Below are positions 1-8,762 of a DNA stretch of 64,000 nt, piece after piece. This DNA is from Methylomarinum vadi (GTDB lineage: Bacteria; Pseudomonadota; Gammaproteobacteria; Methylococcales; Methylomonadaceae): positions 4,228,623-4,292,622 of the forward strand of contig NZ_JPON01000001.1 of the NCBI RefSeq assembly GCF_000733935.1. Reading direction: 5' to 3'. The position numbers were made by a program, and so were the translations under genes. The notes below the pieces were generated by a model that saw only the letters and a program-made list of their open reading frames with translations, had not been told where the DNA came from and did no database searches. How positions within the stretch are numbered: position 1 is the first letter of the stretch; every line of letters starts with the position of its first letter.

Positions 1-223
1 ACCTACTATTATCGCATAAAATAGCATTTATGTAAGAAAGCGCTAGCTGGATTAATTGCGAAAACATGTCCTTATTTTTATTCAGGCAAGCAAGAAAGCG
101 TTATTTGTCTTAAAATCGAACTCGGCCAGATAAAAATTATGCAGAGACAGTTTCGAACTAATCCATTGTATCGCCTGGTCAAATTGTCTGGTTGATCTGT
201 TTCCAACTCTATAAGGTATGAAT

Positions 224-853
224 ATGAACGATACTGCGCAACAAGTCGAAGATACGGTTCGCGAAGCCATTGAATCGGGTGAGGATATATATCAAAAAGT
301 AAGAACTATTACGTTAAAGGCGTTGACCGAGCGGGAACTCGATCGGGAAAACATCGACGATGTCGTTAAGGCGGTAGGCAAGGGGATCAGTTCTGGCATG
401 AACAAGCAATACGATTCGACCAGGAATGTCTTGCAGCAATCGACAAAAGCCCTCGACGATGCCTTGGCCAGTACGGCCGAAGCCACGAAGCTAGCCGTAG
501 AGGAGGCTTCTTCGAGAATGGAAAATTTTTCCCAGACCGACCTGAAGAAGTCGATGGACGATTTGAAGGGGTTGGAGGAAATGTTTTTGGATACGATCGC
601 TGATATCGCCAAGGAAAGCGGCGGAATGGCAGCGGAAGTTGCCGAAGATTTTTTCAAACACATGCAAATCAAAGGGACGGCCGTGGGTCGCGAAACCAAA
701 TCCATGTTGGAATCGATCAAGCATATTACCGTAACGGGTGAAAGCTCGGCTGTGTCCACGGCGCGTGATACGGCGGCAACATTGGCCAAGATAGGCAGCG
801 GCATCCTGGCGGGAATAGCCGAAAGCCTGCAGCCCGAACAAGACAAGAAATAA
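224..853 (+). CDS. Uncharacterised phasin-like helical protein
   Basis: The product is a 209-residue, acidic, almost wholly helix-forming soluble protein with no signal peptide or membrane segment. It is rich in Ala, Glu, Lys, Ser and Thr and has long heptad-like stretches around residues 50-130, which recalls phasins and other coiled-coil proteins, but I recognise no catalytic motif. The frame could begin at ATG 218, but AAGG at 213-216 lies one base from it and seven bases from ATG 224, so 224 is preferred. The ABC1-kinase gene follows after 14 bases with its own good ribosome site, so the two are probably co-transcribed. A role as a partner or cargo of that kinase is only a guess from position. 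Confidence 0.75.
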   Translation: MNDTAQQVEDTVREAIESGEDIYQKVRTITLKALTERELDRENIDDVVKAVGKGISSGMNKQYDSTRNVLQQSTKALDDALASTAEATKLAVEEASSRMENFSQTDLKKSMDDLKGLEEMFLDTIADIAKESGGMAAEVAEDFFKHMQIKGTAVGRETKSMLESIKHITVTGESSAVSTARDTAATLAKIGSGILAGIAESLQPEQDKK

Positions 854-867
854 GCAAGGACACATTT

Positions 868-2550
868 ATGCTGTGGGAAATGCTCAATGCTGCTCGAGAT
901 CTGGGGCGGGTACAGGAAATTGCCGGCGTCTTGATACGCTACGGTTTTGGCAGCTTTGTGCATTTGTTGGGCATCGGCAATGCGCTGGAAAAAGTTGGCA
1001 GAACGTTGCATTGGCAGCATGCCGACGAATACGGCAAAATGGATACCGCGCCGCGCATGCGACGGGTGTTGGAGGAGCTGGGACCGACCTTCATCAAAGT
1101 CGGTCAAATTCTGGCGACGCGCGTCGATTTGTTTTCCGAGCCATTTATCACTGAATTCGGTAAGTTGCAGGACCAGGCGCCGCCCATGGATTTTGCCGAG
1201 TTGCTGCCGCAGTTGGAGGACGACCTGGGAGGCAAGATTGACGAAATTTTCCTCGAAGTCGACAAGAAGCCCATCGCCGCGGCGTCATTGGCGCAAGTGC
1301 ATAGGGCGGTGTTGCAGGACGGCACTGAAGTAGTGCTGAAAATCCGGCGCCCGGGGATTCGGCGGATCATCGAAGCCGATTTACGCTTGCTCGCACGTTT
1401 GGTCGATATTATCGAAGCGGATGCCGTCGAATTCAGGCGCTATCATCCGCGCGAGGTAGTGAGGCAGATTACGCAATCATTGCGTCGTGAGCTCGATTTC
1501 GCCGCCGAATGCCGTAGCGCCGAACGAGTGGCGGCAAATCTGGCGGAAGACAGCAATATCGTCATTCCCAAGGTTTACTGGGAATGGACCGGAGAGCGGC
1601 TTAATGTCCAGGAATACATACATGGGATTCCAGGGAAGAATCTGGTTATGGTTGATCAGGCTGGCTTGGATAGAAAGCTGTTGGCCGAACGCGGTACGCA
1701 TGCGGTCATTAAGATGATCATGGAAGACGGTTTTTTTCATGCCGATCCCCATCCGGGCAATGTTTTTTTTCTACCCAACAATAAGCTTGCCTTTATTGAC
1801 TTCGGCATGGTCGGCCGTTTGACCGAGGAACGCCGCGAGCAGGTGGTCAGTTTTCTCTACGGAATGGTCAACCAAACGCCGGCAAAGGTCGTCGAAATTT
1901 TGGAAGATTGGTCGGATGTCATCAAGACCGACGAGCAGGCCCTGGCGATCGAGATTGAAGCGTTTGTCGATCAATACAGCTCGCTGCCGTTGAAGGATTT
2001 GAGCCTGCCGATGATGATGGGCGATTTGATGTCCATCCTGCGCGACCACAATCTGTCGTTGCCGCCCGATTTGGCATTGTTGATCAAGGCTTATATCACG
2101 CTGGACGGGTTGGGGCGGCATTTGGATCCGGAGTTTCAAACTCTGGAGTTTGCCTCGCCCTATATTCGCGATTTGATGGTTTCCCGCTACAAACCGGACG
2201 CCATCGCCAAACGCGGGTGGCGCAATTTAATCAGCGTGGTGGACATGCTGTCCAGTTTTCCCAAGGAATTGCACCAATTGTTGCGGGCGTCGCGTAAAGG
2301 CGCGATACAAGTTGATATCAACGTTCGCCGTTTGGATTATTTTATCGATAAGACTGATCGGGCTATCAGTCGTTTGACCATGGGCATCGTCACGGCGGCA
2401 TTGATTATCGGTACCTCGATTATCATGACCGTCCGCGGTGGGCCGGAGATTATGGGCTTGCCGATTTTCGGTTTTTTTGGTTATTTATTTGCGACCATGG
2501 GTGGCATCTGGTTATTGTTTTCCATTTGGCGCAGTGGTAAAAGCCGATGA
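868..2550 (+). CDS. ABC1/AarF/UbiB-family atypical kinase
   Basis: This 560-residue protein belongs to the ABC1 (AarF/UbiB) protein-kinase-like family, whose bacterial members support ubiquinone synthesis through ATPase activity. The family signature KxGQ is present (K77, in FIKVGQ), followed by the Ala-rich nucleotide loop AAASLAQVHRA near residue 140, the VVLKIRRPG lysine strand, the catalytic loop HADPHPGN near 291 and the metal-binding DFG near 311. Two hydrophobic segments at the C-terminus (about 495-555) predict an inner-membrane anchor, as in UbiB. The length is close to the usual 540-560. It is not next to ubiE or ubiJ, so it may be a paralogue rather than the main UbiB. AAGGA at 856-860 supports the ATG. 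Confidence 0.9.
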   Translation: MLWEMLNAARDLGRVQEIAGVLIRYGFGSFVHLLGIGNALEKVGRTLHWQHADEYGKMDTAPRMRRVLEELGPTFIKVGQILATRVDLFSEPFITEFGKLQDQAPPMDFAELLPQLEDDLGGKIDEIFLEVDKKPIAAASLAQVHRAVLQDGTEVVLKIRRPGIRRIIEADLRLLARLVDIIEADAVEFRRYHPREVVRQITQSLRRELDFAAECRSAERVAANLAEDSNIVIPKVYWEWTGERLNVQEYIHGIPGKNLVMVDQAGLDRKLLAERGTHAVIKMIMEDGFFHADPHPGNVFFLPNNKLAFIDFGMVGRLTEERREQVVSFLYGMVNQTPAKVVEILEDWSDVIKTDEQALAIEIEAFVDQYSSLPLKDLSLPMMMGDLMSILRDHNLSLPPDLALLIKAYITLDGLGRHLDPEFQTLEFASPYIRDLMVSRYKPDAIAKRGWRNLISVVDMLSSFPKELHQLLRASRKGAIQVDINVRRLDYFIDKTDRAISRLTMGIVTAALIIGTSIIMTVRGGPEIMGLPIFGFFGYLFATMGGIWLLFSIWRSGKSR

Positions 2551-2587
2551 TTGAATAAGAGGCTTTTCAGCTTGAATTAATCTTGCA

Positions 2588-2616
2588 TTGACATACTGTT
2601 TGTTTTGAATAAAGTG
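2588..2616 (+). promoter_or_regulatory. Possible promoter of the secreted-protein gene
   Basis: A perfect TTGACA lies at 2588-2593, followed 15-17 bases later by an AT-rich stretch with only a poor match to TATAAT. It sits just ahead of the strong ribosome site at 2615-2622. I trust the -35 more than the -10. Confidence 0.3.
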
Positions 2617-2626
2617 AGGGGAAGAC

Positions 2627-3046
2627 ATGCGTTATCTATTAACCATCCTGACATTATGCTTGCCACTGTCGGTTGCGGCGCAGATGACTACCTGCACTTT
2701 GACTTATTCTCTACAGGGATGGTCCTTTGTTTATAAGGAATACAAAGGGCAGGGTTTGGTGAGTTGCCGCAACGGTCAACGCGCCAATGTTTCCATAATC
2801 AGCCGAGGGGGAGGATTTACCATCGGCAAGTCGGAGATCAATCACGGTACCGGGGTGATTACCGAGGTCAAAAACATACAAGAGGTCTTCGGGACCTATG
2901 CCTTTCTGGATGGCCATGCCGGTGCGACCAAGTCGGTTGAAGGGCGCGTGATGACCAAGGGGGAAGTTTCGTTGGCCTTAGCGGGATATGGCCGTGGTTT
3001 CGATATTGGCGTCGCTATTGGCGCTTTGACGATCAAGCCTAGATAA
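2627..3046 (+). CDS. Small secreted protein of unknown function
   Basis: The 139-residue product starts with a clear Sec signal peptide (residues 1-18, hydrophobic core LLTILTLCLPLSV, likely cleavage after VAA). The mature part of about 120 residues is glycine-rich, has two cysteines near residues 23 and 47 that could form a disulfide, and looks beta-rich, with a GGGFTIG stretch near 61-67. It is probably periplasmic or outer-membrane associated. I do not recognise the family; a resemblance to lipid-binding SYLF-type proteins is faint and not claimed. The ribosome site GAGGGG at 2617-2622 is well placed for the ATG. It stands alone between the kinase and the suf locus. Confidence 0.7.
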   Translation: MRYLLTILTLCLPLSVAAQMTTCTLTYSLQGWSFVYKEYKGQGLVSCRNGQRANVSIISRGGGFTIGKSEINHGTGVITEVKNIQEVFGTYAFLDGHAGATKSVEGRVMTKGEVSLALAGYGRGFDIGVAIGALTIKPR

Positions 3047-3096
3047 CAAATTTTTACTCTGGCAAATAACCAAGGGCTTTACTATGGAATTAATTA

Positions 3097-3111
3097 GGAC
3101 TAAAATGGTCC
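3097..3111. promoter_or_regulatory. Inverted repeat upstream of sufR, candidate operator
   Basis: GGAC-N7-GTCC forms a perfect inverted repeat inside an AT-rich stretch that ends 19 bases before the sufR start. Rrf2-family regulators bind short dyads of this kind at their own promoters, so autoregulation through this site is plausible. No close match to the E. coli IscR type 1 consensus is claimed. Confidence 0.4.
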
Positions 3112-3130
3112 ACAATTGGGAGGAGAGGTC

Positions 3131-3580
3131 ATGCTAAAGCTGAGTAAATTGACTGATTATGCGACCGTGGTGTTGAGTCATATGGCCAAAGATAACGCGG
3201 CAACACATGCGGCTTTGGAGATCTCCGAAATGACCGGCATTGCCCAGCCAACCGTCAGCAAGGTGTTGAAAATGCTGGCGAAGGCCGGCGTATTGAATTC
3301 TGTACGCGGCGCTAAAGGCGGTTACGTTTTGGCTAGGTCGCCGGAAAAAATTACCGTGGCTAGCGTGATCAGTGCCTTGGAAGGGCCGATTGCGCTGACC
3401 GAATGCAGTCATTCGCATAGAAGCTGCGAGCAGGCCAGTGGTTGTCATATTCAAGGCGGCTGGAACCTGATCAATCAAAAAATTTTTAATGCGCTGGAAT
3501 CGGTAACGCTGGCGGATTTGATTCTGCCGGTGACAACGCCGCGGGAAGTCACCATTCCCGTAACCAGTTTATATCGCTAA
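3131..3580 (+). CDS. sufR: Rrf2-family SUF regulator
   Basis: This 149-residue regulator has the Rrf2 winged helix-turn-helix at residues 1-85, opening LSKLTDYATVVL, with the recognition region around AQPTVSKVLKMLAKAGVL. Three cysteines (in TECSHSHRSCEQASGCHI, spaced C-x6-C-x5-C, residues about 94-110) match the iron-sulfur ligand region of IscR-type proteins, so it probably senses cluster status and controls the SUF genes that follow. The longest frame starts at TTG 3116, but AGGAGAG at 3121-3127 and the conserved MLKLSKLTDYA opening fix the start at ATG 3131. sufB begins 21 bases downstream, so it heads the operon. Confidence 0.92.
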   Translation: MLKLSKLTDYATVVLSHMAKDNAATHAALEISEMTGIAQPTVSKVLKMLAKAGVLNSVRGAKGGYVLARSPEKITVASVISALEGPIALTECSHSHRSCEQASGCHIQGGWNLINQKIFNALESVTLADLILPVTTPREVTIPVTSLYR

Positions 3581-3601
3581 TTCATCATTTAAAGAGTGTT
3601 T

Positions 3602-5047
3602 ATGTCTTCAAGTGCGCAAGAAATCGAACAACTGATCGGCCGGGAATATAAGCAAGGTTTCGTGACCGAGCTGGAAGCGGACACCTTCCCGCCGGGTTTG
3701 GACGAGGATGTCATACGTCGCTTGTCTTTGGTCAAGGGAGAACCCGAGTTTATGCTCGAATACCGCTTGAAGGCGTTCAGGCACTGGCGGGACATGAAGG
3801 AACCGGATTGGGCGCAGCTGAGCATCGATCCGATCGATTATCAGGCGATCAGTTATTATTCGGCGCCGAAAAAGAAGGAAGGACCAAAGAGCCTGGACGA
3901 GGTCGACCCGGAACTGCTGGAAACCTATAAAAAACTCGGCATTCCGCTGGACGAGCAAGAGCGTCTGGCCGGTGTCGCGGTCGATGCGGTGTTCGACAGC
4001 GTGTCGGTGGCGACGACATTCAAAGACAAATTACAGGATGCCGGCGTTATTTTCTGTCCGATTTCCGAAGCGATTCGCGATTATCCCGAACTGATCAAGC
4101 AATATTTGGGTAGCGTCGTGCCGACCGGCGACAATTTCTTCGCCGCGCTGAACTCGGCCGTGTTCACCGATGGTTCCTTCGTCTACATTCCGAAAAACGT
4201 GCGTTGTCCAATGGAGTTGTCGACCTATTTCCGCATTAATGCCGCCAATACCGGCCAGTTTGAACGGACGTTGATCATTGCCGACGAAGGCAGTTATGTC
4301 AGTTACCTGGAAGGTTGTACCGCGCCGATGCGCGACGAAAACCAATTGCATGCGGCGGTGGTCGAACTGGTGGCGTTGGATAACGCCGAAATCAAATATT
4401 CCACCGTGCAAAACTGGTATCCGGGCGATAAGGACGGCAAGGGCGGTATCTATAATTTCGTGACCAAGCGGGCCGAATGCCGTGGAGTGAATTCCAAGGT
4501 GTCCTGGACCCAGGTTGAGACCGGTTCGGCGATTACTTGGAAATACCCTAGTTGCGTTTTGTTGGGCGATAACTCGGTCGGCGAGTTTTATTCGGTGGCC
4601 TTGACCAATAACATGCAGCAGGCCGACACCGGCACGAAGATGATTCATATCGGCAAGAACACTCGCAGTACCATCGTGTCGAAGGGTATTTCGGCCGGCA
4701 AAGCGCAAAATACTTATCGCGGTCTGGTTAAGGTGGCGAAAAGCGCCGATCAGGCCCGCAACTATACCCAATGCGATTCGCTGTTGGTCGGCGACCGTTG
4801 CGGCGCGCATACCTTTCCGTATGTCGAGGTCAAGCAACCCTCGGCCAAGGTCGAACACGAAGCGACGACCTCCAAGATCAGCGAAGACCAATTATTCTTC
4901 TGTCAACAGCGCGGGCTTTCGGCCGAGGATGCCGTGTCGATGATCGTTAACGGTTTTTGTAAGGAAGTATTCAAGGAATTGCCGATGGAATTCGCGGTCG
5001 AGGCCCAGGCCCTATTGGGTATCAGCCTGGAAGGCGCGGTCGGTTGA
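3602..5047 (+). CDS. sufB: SufB, scaffold subunit of the SufBC2D Fe-S assembly complex
   Basis: The 481-residue product is a full-length SufB, the scaffold on which Fe-S clusters are built with SufC ATPase and SufD. The C-terminal beta-helix carries the motif NYTQCDSLL, whose Cys (C391) corresponds to the cluster or persulfide acceptor Cys405 of E. coli SufB, and the following EHE (418-420) matches the conserved Glu-His-Glu. The frame is open from GTG 3596, but AAAGAG at 3591-3596 and the family N-terminus support ATG 3602. In most bacteria sufC follows directly; here about 1.1 kb of unrelated DNA intervenes. Confidence 0.97.
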   Translation: MSSSAQEIEQLIGREYKQGFVTELEADTFPPGLDEDVIRRLSLVKGEPEFMLEYRLKAFRHWRDMKEPDWAQLSIDPIDYQAISYYSAPKKKEGPKSLDEVDPELLETYKKLGIPLDEQERLAGVAVDAVFDSVSVATTFKDKLQDAGVIFCPISEAIRDYPELIKQYLGSVVPTGDNFFAALNSAVFTDGSFVYIPKNVRCPMELSTYFRINAANTGQFERTLIIADEGSYVSYLEGCTAPMRDENQLHAAVVELVALDNAEIKYSTVQNWYPGDKDGKGGIYNFVTKRAECRGVNSKVSWTQVETGSAITWKYPSCVLLGDNSVGEFYSVALTNNMQQADTGTKMIHIGKNTRSTIVSKGISAGKAQNTYRGLVKVAKSADQARNYTQCDSLLVGDRCGAHTFPYVEVKQPSAKVEHEATTSKISEDQLFFCQQRGLSAEDAVSMIVNGFCKEVFKELPMEFAVEAQALLGISLEGAVG

Positions 5048-5050
5048 ACT

Positions 5051-5275
5051 ATGGGGACGATAAAATGGCAATTCACTCCTTTCAACCTGGAAAAATGGAA
5101 TTCATTTAAGGAAAGAGAAGCAAAATCGAAATTTGTTGCCATGCCTCATCCAAGTGCCATGATAAGCGATGGCGCATTGCAAAGAGCTAGTGGAAATATT
5201 CGAAAACATCTGAAAACTATCAATGAAGGTATGATTGAGAAATGGATTTATAAGAAAGGTGATAGGGACCATTGA
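5051..5275 (+). CDS. Orphan 74-residue ORF between sufB and sufC
   Basis: A short, lysine-rich frame of 74 residues starts three bases after the sufB stop. It has no signal peptide or membrane segment and I recognise no family. There is no good ribosome site, so it would depend on coupling to sufB. Its AT-rich codon use differs from the suf genes on either side, which suggests it arrived with the toxin-antitoxin DNA that follows. It may be a remnant of a longer foreign gene. Confidence 0.35.
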   Translation: MGTIKWQFTPFNLEKWNSFKEREAKSKFVAMPHPSAMISDGALQRASGNIRKHLKTINEGMIEKWIYKKGDRDH

Positions 5276-5446
5276 GGATATATTTAGTCAAATATGATCG
5301 CGTGGAGTGTAACGCTCGCGTTCCGTGTGTGAAACCAACAATATTAAAATGATGGGGTTTCATAGAATTTTGCCCACCTTACTTTTTACTTAATCCTTAC
5401 TGATTTAAAGAACGTTGAGATAACGAAATAGAAATGAGGGCTCGTC
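5276..5446. other. Non-coding gap ahead of the toxin-antitoxin pair
   Basis: This 171-base stretch is AT-rich and holds no credible gene. It contains fragments that look like degenerate dispersed repeats (for example the TTTTGCCCACCTTAC stretch near 5370-5384) and presumably the promoter of the antitoxin gene, although I see no convincing -35/-10 pair. Confidence 0.35.
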
Positions 5447-5674
5447 ATGCAAGTTATTGAATTACAAGCTGACATCGATGAAAAGCACCAAATCCAATTG
5501 CACGTTCCCGAAGATTGGCCTTGTCAACGAGTCAAAGTCATTGTTCTTCTTGAGGAGCCTAAAGCCGATGTCAAAAAGAAACGCAGGTTTGGACAATTTC
5601 GTGGACAAATCAAAATCGCCGATGATTTTGATGCGGAATTACCGGACGAATTTTGGCTAGGTAATGGTGCGTGA
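5447..5674 (+). CDS. Antitoxin of a VapBC-type module
   Basis: The 75-residue acidic protein precedes and overlaps a PIN-domain toxin, the usual order for VapBC pairs. Its N-terminal 35 residues form predicted beta strands and end in VKVIVLLEE, like small antitoxins that open with a short beta domain. The C-terminal part, with KKKRRFGQFRG and then the acidic ADDFDAELPDEFW, resembles the toxin-wrapping tail of such antitoxins. The ribosome site GAGGG at 5436-5440 is well placed. Neutralisation of the downstream toxin and autoregulation are inferred from family behaviour. Confidence 0.75.
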   Translation: MQVIELQADIDEKHQIQLHVPEDWPCQRVKVIVLLEEPKADVKKKRRFGQFRGQIKIADDFDAELPDEFWLGNGA

Positions 5675-6057
5675 AATTATTACTGGACACGCATATATTT
5701 CTCTGGTTAAACGCTTCGCCTGAAAAAATAACCGAGGCGGTACGGTTAGCGTGTGAAAATGAGAATAACGCGCTGTATTTGAGCATGGCGTCGGTTTGGG
5801 AAATGCAAATCAAACAGCAATTAGGCAAGTTGCAATTCAATACGCCTTGGCGGGATATGCTCGATATTCAGCAACAGGATAATGGCTTGATTGTGTTGCC
5901 AATTGAACTGGCTCATATCGAAGCTTTGCAAGCCTTGCCGGCCGTTCATCGCGATCCTTTCGACCGGCTTTTGATTGCGCAGGCCATTCAAGAATCGATG
6001 ACCATTGTCACGGTTGACGGTAGTTTTGCTGAATATCCGGTTTCGATTATCGCTTAA
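5671..6057 (+). CDS. PIN-domain toxin (VapC-like ribonuclease)
   Basis: The 128-residue protein is a complete PIN domain. The first acidic residue lies in LLLDTHIFLW (D6), the second acidic position in the SVWEMQIKQ helix, and the third and fourth in DPFDRLLIAQA and VTVDGSF, matching the metal-binding acids of VapC toxins that cut tRNA or rRNA. It starts with GTG and overlaps the antitoxin stop by four bases (GTGA), which indicates translational coupling. This subfamily (THxFLW, DPFDRxL) is common in chromosomal modules of uncertain target. The module is intact and sits inside the suf locus. Confidence 0.88.
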   Translation: MKLLLDTHIFLWLNASPEKITEAVRLACENENNALYLSMASVWEMQIKQQLGKLQFNTPWRDMLDIQQQDNGLIVLPIELAHIEALQALPAVHRDPFDRLLIAQAIQESMTIVTVDGSFAEYPVSIIA

Positions 6058-6129
6058 CAACTTTTGAAATTAAATTCCGGCTAGCGCATTGCTCTATCCG
6101 GCTTACTGAACTTATAGGTAATTAGATAA

Positions 6130-6879
6130 ATGCTTAGCATAGAAAATCTTCACGTCAACGTCGACGACAAAGCCATTCTGAAAGGCTTGAATTTGCAGAT
6201 CAATCCGGGCGAGGTGCATGCGATTATGGGGCCTAACGGCGCCGGCAAAAGCACCTTGTCGCATGTGTTGTCGGGCAAGTCCGGCTATACCGTGACCGAA
6301 GGTACGGTCAGTTATCAGGGCCAGGATTTGTTGGCGCTGGACCCGGAAATCCGTGCCCGCGAGGGGCTGTTCCTGGCCTTTCAATATCCGGTCGAAATTC
6401 CCGGCGTCAGCAATATCTATTTGCTGAAAGCGGCCTTGAATTCGATCCGCAAATATCGCGGCCTGAATGAAGTCGATGCGATGGATTTTCTGACGCTGGT
6501 CAAGGACAAGGTCAAGTTGCTGCAGATGGACGAAAAGTTTTTGTACCGCGCCGTCAACGAAGGTTTTTCCGGCGGCGAGAAAAAGCGCAACGAAATTCTG
6601 CAGGCGGCGGTGCTGGAGCCGAAATTGTGCATACTCGATGAAACCGATTCCGGTCTCGATATCGATGCATTGAAGGTCGTCGCCGACGGCGTCAATTCGT
6701 TGCGCTCGCCGGAACGCTCGTTTCTGATGATCACCCACTATCAACGCTTGCTCGACTATATCAAGCCGGATTTCGTTCATGTGCTGGCGCATGGCCGCAT
6801 CGTCAAGTCCGGCGGTCCGGAGCTGGCGCTGGAGCTTGAAGAAAAAGGTTATAGCTGGGTTGAAGAGCAGGCGGCATGA
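6130..6879 (+). CDS. sufC: SufC, ATPase of the Fe-S assembly complex
   Basis: The 249-residue ABC-type ATPase has all canonical elements: Walker A GPNGAGKST with K40, the Q-loop in AFQYPVEIPG, the signature FSGGEKKRNE, Walker B with CILDETDSGLD, and the switch His in MITHYQR. SufC binds SufB and SufD and drives conformational change for cluster assembly. The SufC-specific EIPGVSN segment is present, which separates it from transport ATPases. The ribosome site is weak (TAGG at 6115-6118). The ATG of sufD overlaps its stop. Confidence 0.97.
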   Translation: MLSIENLHVNVDDKAILKGLNLQINPGEVHAIMGPNGAGKSTLSHVLSGKSGYTVTEGTVSYQGQDLLALDPEIRAREGLFLAFQYPVEIPGVSNIYLLKAALNSIRKYRGLNEVDAMDFLTLVKDKVKLLQMDEKFLYRAVNEGFSGGEKKRNEILQAAVLEPKLCILDETDSGLDIDALKVVADGVNSLRSPERSFLMITHYQRLLDYIKPDFVHVLAHGRIVKSGGPELALELEEKGYSWVEEQAA

Positions 6880-8201
6880 TGAGTATCGAACAAGCCACGA
6901 GCCGCTACGCGGCCGAATATGAAAACATCGAACGCCTGCCTGGCCATGATCTGCCCTGGTTGCAGGCCTTCCGTGCCGAGGCTTTGAAGGAATTCTCGAA
7001 CAAAGGGTTTCCGTCCATTCGCGAAGAGGAATGGCGTTACACCAATGTCTCGGCGATCGAAAAGAAACTGTTTACGCCGGTCGTTGCCGAGTACGCGGCC
7101 CCGATCGATCCCGATTGGTTGGCGTCATATCGTTTGACGGATGCCTGGACGGTCGTCATCGTCGATGGCCGCTATGCGCCGGAATTGTCGAACCTGGAAG
7201 GTTTGGCGGAAGGCGTGGTGGTCAAGAGCATGGCCGATGCCCTGGCGCAGAACGGCGAGACGGTACAACGCTATCTGGGACAGGCTGTTGCCCATGACGA
7301 ACACAGCTTGGTCGCCTTCAACGGCGCCTGGTTCGCCGATGGCCTGTTTTTGCAGGTGCCGGCGAAAACTGTGTTGGAAAAACCATTGCAACTTCTGCAT
7401 ATGGTGACGCAGCCTGATTTACTGGCGACCACACGCCATCTAGCGATTGTCGAGCGCATGGCCGAAGCGCAAATCGTCGAGACTTATGCCGGGGCGGAAC
7501 AGGCTTATCTGACCGCGGCGGTTAGCGAGGTGTTCGTCGGCGAGAATGCCAGCTTGACATTGTACAAGCTGCAAACCGAATCGGAAAAGGCATATCATTT
7601 CGGCGGAACGTATATCAAGCAGGAACGCTACAGTCGTTTCCAACATCATAATTTCGCCTTTGGAGGTTTGTTGGCGCGCAACGATATTCATTGCGATCTG
7701 GATGTCGCCTCGGAATGCGAATTGAACGGCTTGTACTTGGGTATCAAGCGTCAACATCTGGACAATCATACCCGCATCAACCATCTGAAGCCTCAGGGCA
7801 TCAGTAAAGAACAGTACAAAGGGGTATTGGATCAGCGGGCCAGAGGCGTGTTCCAAGGTCGGGTGATTGTCGCCGAGGACGCCCAGAAAACCGACTCGGA
7901 AATGAATAACCGCAATCTGCTGTTGTCCGATGACGCCGAGGCCGATACCAAGCCGCAGCTAGAGATTTATGCCGACGACGTCAAATGCTCGCACGGCGTG
8001 ACGGTGGGGCAGTTGGACGAAAAATCGGTGTTTTATCTGCAATCGCGCTGTATCGATGAAAAGACGGCCCGAAACATGCTGACCTTCGCCTTCGCCAACG
8101 AAATGGTCAACAAGGTCGACATCAAGGGCCTGCATGACCTGGTTTTGGCTCAGGTGCTGCAGCGATTCCCCCAGCAAGGGGTCGAGATGGAATGGTTATA
8201 A
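6876..8201 (+). CDS. sufD: SufD, scaffold partner of SufB
   Basis: The 441-residue protein is a SufD homologue with an N-terminal helical domain and a long beta-helix. The motif DDVKCSHGVTVGQLDE places C371 and H373 at the positions of E. coli Cys358 and His360, the latter being a key residue at the SufB-SufD interface where the nascent cluster forms. The start overlaps the sufC stop (ATGA), so the two are coupled; a second ATG at 6879 is equally possible. Its 3' end overlaps the convergent Uma2 gene by six bases. Confidence 0.96.
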   Translation: MMSIEQATSRYAAEYENIERLPGHDLPWLQAFRAEALKEFSNKGFPSIREEEWRYTNVSAIEKKLFTPVVAEYAAPIDPDWLASYRLTDAWTVVIVDGRYAPELSNLEGLAEGVVVKSMADALAQNGETVQRYLGQAVAHDEHSLVAFNGAWFADGLFLQVPAKTVLEKPLQLLHMVTQPDLLATTRHLAIVERMAEAQIVETYAGAEQAYLTAAVSEVFVGENASLTLYKLQTESEKAYHFGGTYIKQERYSRFQHHNFAFGGLLARNDIHCDLDVASECELNGLYLGIKRQHLDNHTRINHLKPQGISKEQYKGVLDQRARGVFQGRVIVAEDAQKTDSEMNNRNLLLSDDAEADTKPQLEIYADDVKCSHGVTVGQLDEKSVFYLQSRCIDEKTARNMLTFAFANEMVNKVDIKGLHDLVLAQVLQRFPQQGVEMEWL

Positions 8202-8762
8202 TATGGCCGCGACCTGAATGGCGATATCCGGCAATAGCGATGGATTGATTGTATCGCCGTCGCGCAGCGTGGTCTTTTCCTCGTAGGTTTCACCGCGCGG
8301 ACGGCGATAAACCTCCAGGCAGGAATCGTTCAGATTCAACAACCAATATTCCTGAACGTTGTGTAAGGCGTATAGGCGCAATTTATGGGTCTGGTCGTAT
8401 TCCAGGGAACTGTCGGCGACTTCGATCAGCAGCAAAACGTCGCCGGCCTGCGGATGTCGCGAGCAGTAAAAATCCGGGTTAGGCTTTAATAGCATCAAGT
8501 CCGGCTCCGGTTCCGAGAAATCGCCAAGTTGAAGCGGGTCTTGAATGGAGACGATGGCTTCTTTTTTAAGCAATGTATTCAATAAGCGATTGAGCCTTTT
8601 TAAATGGCCGGCATGATTGGAACCTATCGGCGACATTTCAACAATTTCTCCGTTAATAAGTTCCAGGTGGCTGTCGGGCGGGAAAATGCCGGATTCGCCC
8701 ATTTTGTGCCATTCTTCCAGGTCGGTCAGGTGTTTTCGCAAAGGGGCAGTGGAAGGCGTCAT
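8196..8762 (-). CDS. Uma2-family (DUF820) putative endonuclease
   Basis: The 188-residue protein shows the PD-(D/E)xK restriction-nuclease-like core of the Uma2 family: EPEPDLMLLKP, then VLLLIEVADSSLEYD, then KLRLYALHNVQEYW. The DNA-nuclease role is known only from fold; physiological function is unknown, and the family multiplies in cyanobacteria and some proteobacteria. The open frame extends to 8822, but MTPSTAPLRKHLTD at 8762 looks like the natural N-terminus. It lies on the opposite strand between sufD and sufS and so breaks the suf transcription unit. Horizontal acquisition is likely. Confidence 0.85.
   Translation of the reverse strand: MTPSTAPLRKHLTDLEEWHKMGESGIFPPDSHLELINGEIVEMSPIGSNHAGHLKRLNRLLNTLLKKEAIVSIQDPLQLGDFSEPEPDLMLLKPNPDFYCSRHPQAGDVLLLIEVADSSLEYDQTHKLRLYALHNVQEYWLLNLNDSCLEVYRRPRGETYEEKTTLRDGDTINPSLLPDIAIQVAAIL

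Noticed and set aside
292-1107. 271-residue minus-strand open frame
   Set aside because: It runs antisense through the phasin-like gene and the start of the ABC1 kinase, has no recognisable motif, and the plus-strand genes explain the sequence.
4031-4891. 286-residue minus-strand open frame inside sufB
   Set aside because: Shadow of the strongly conserved sufB frame; long antisense frames are common at this base composition.
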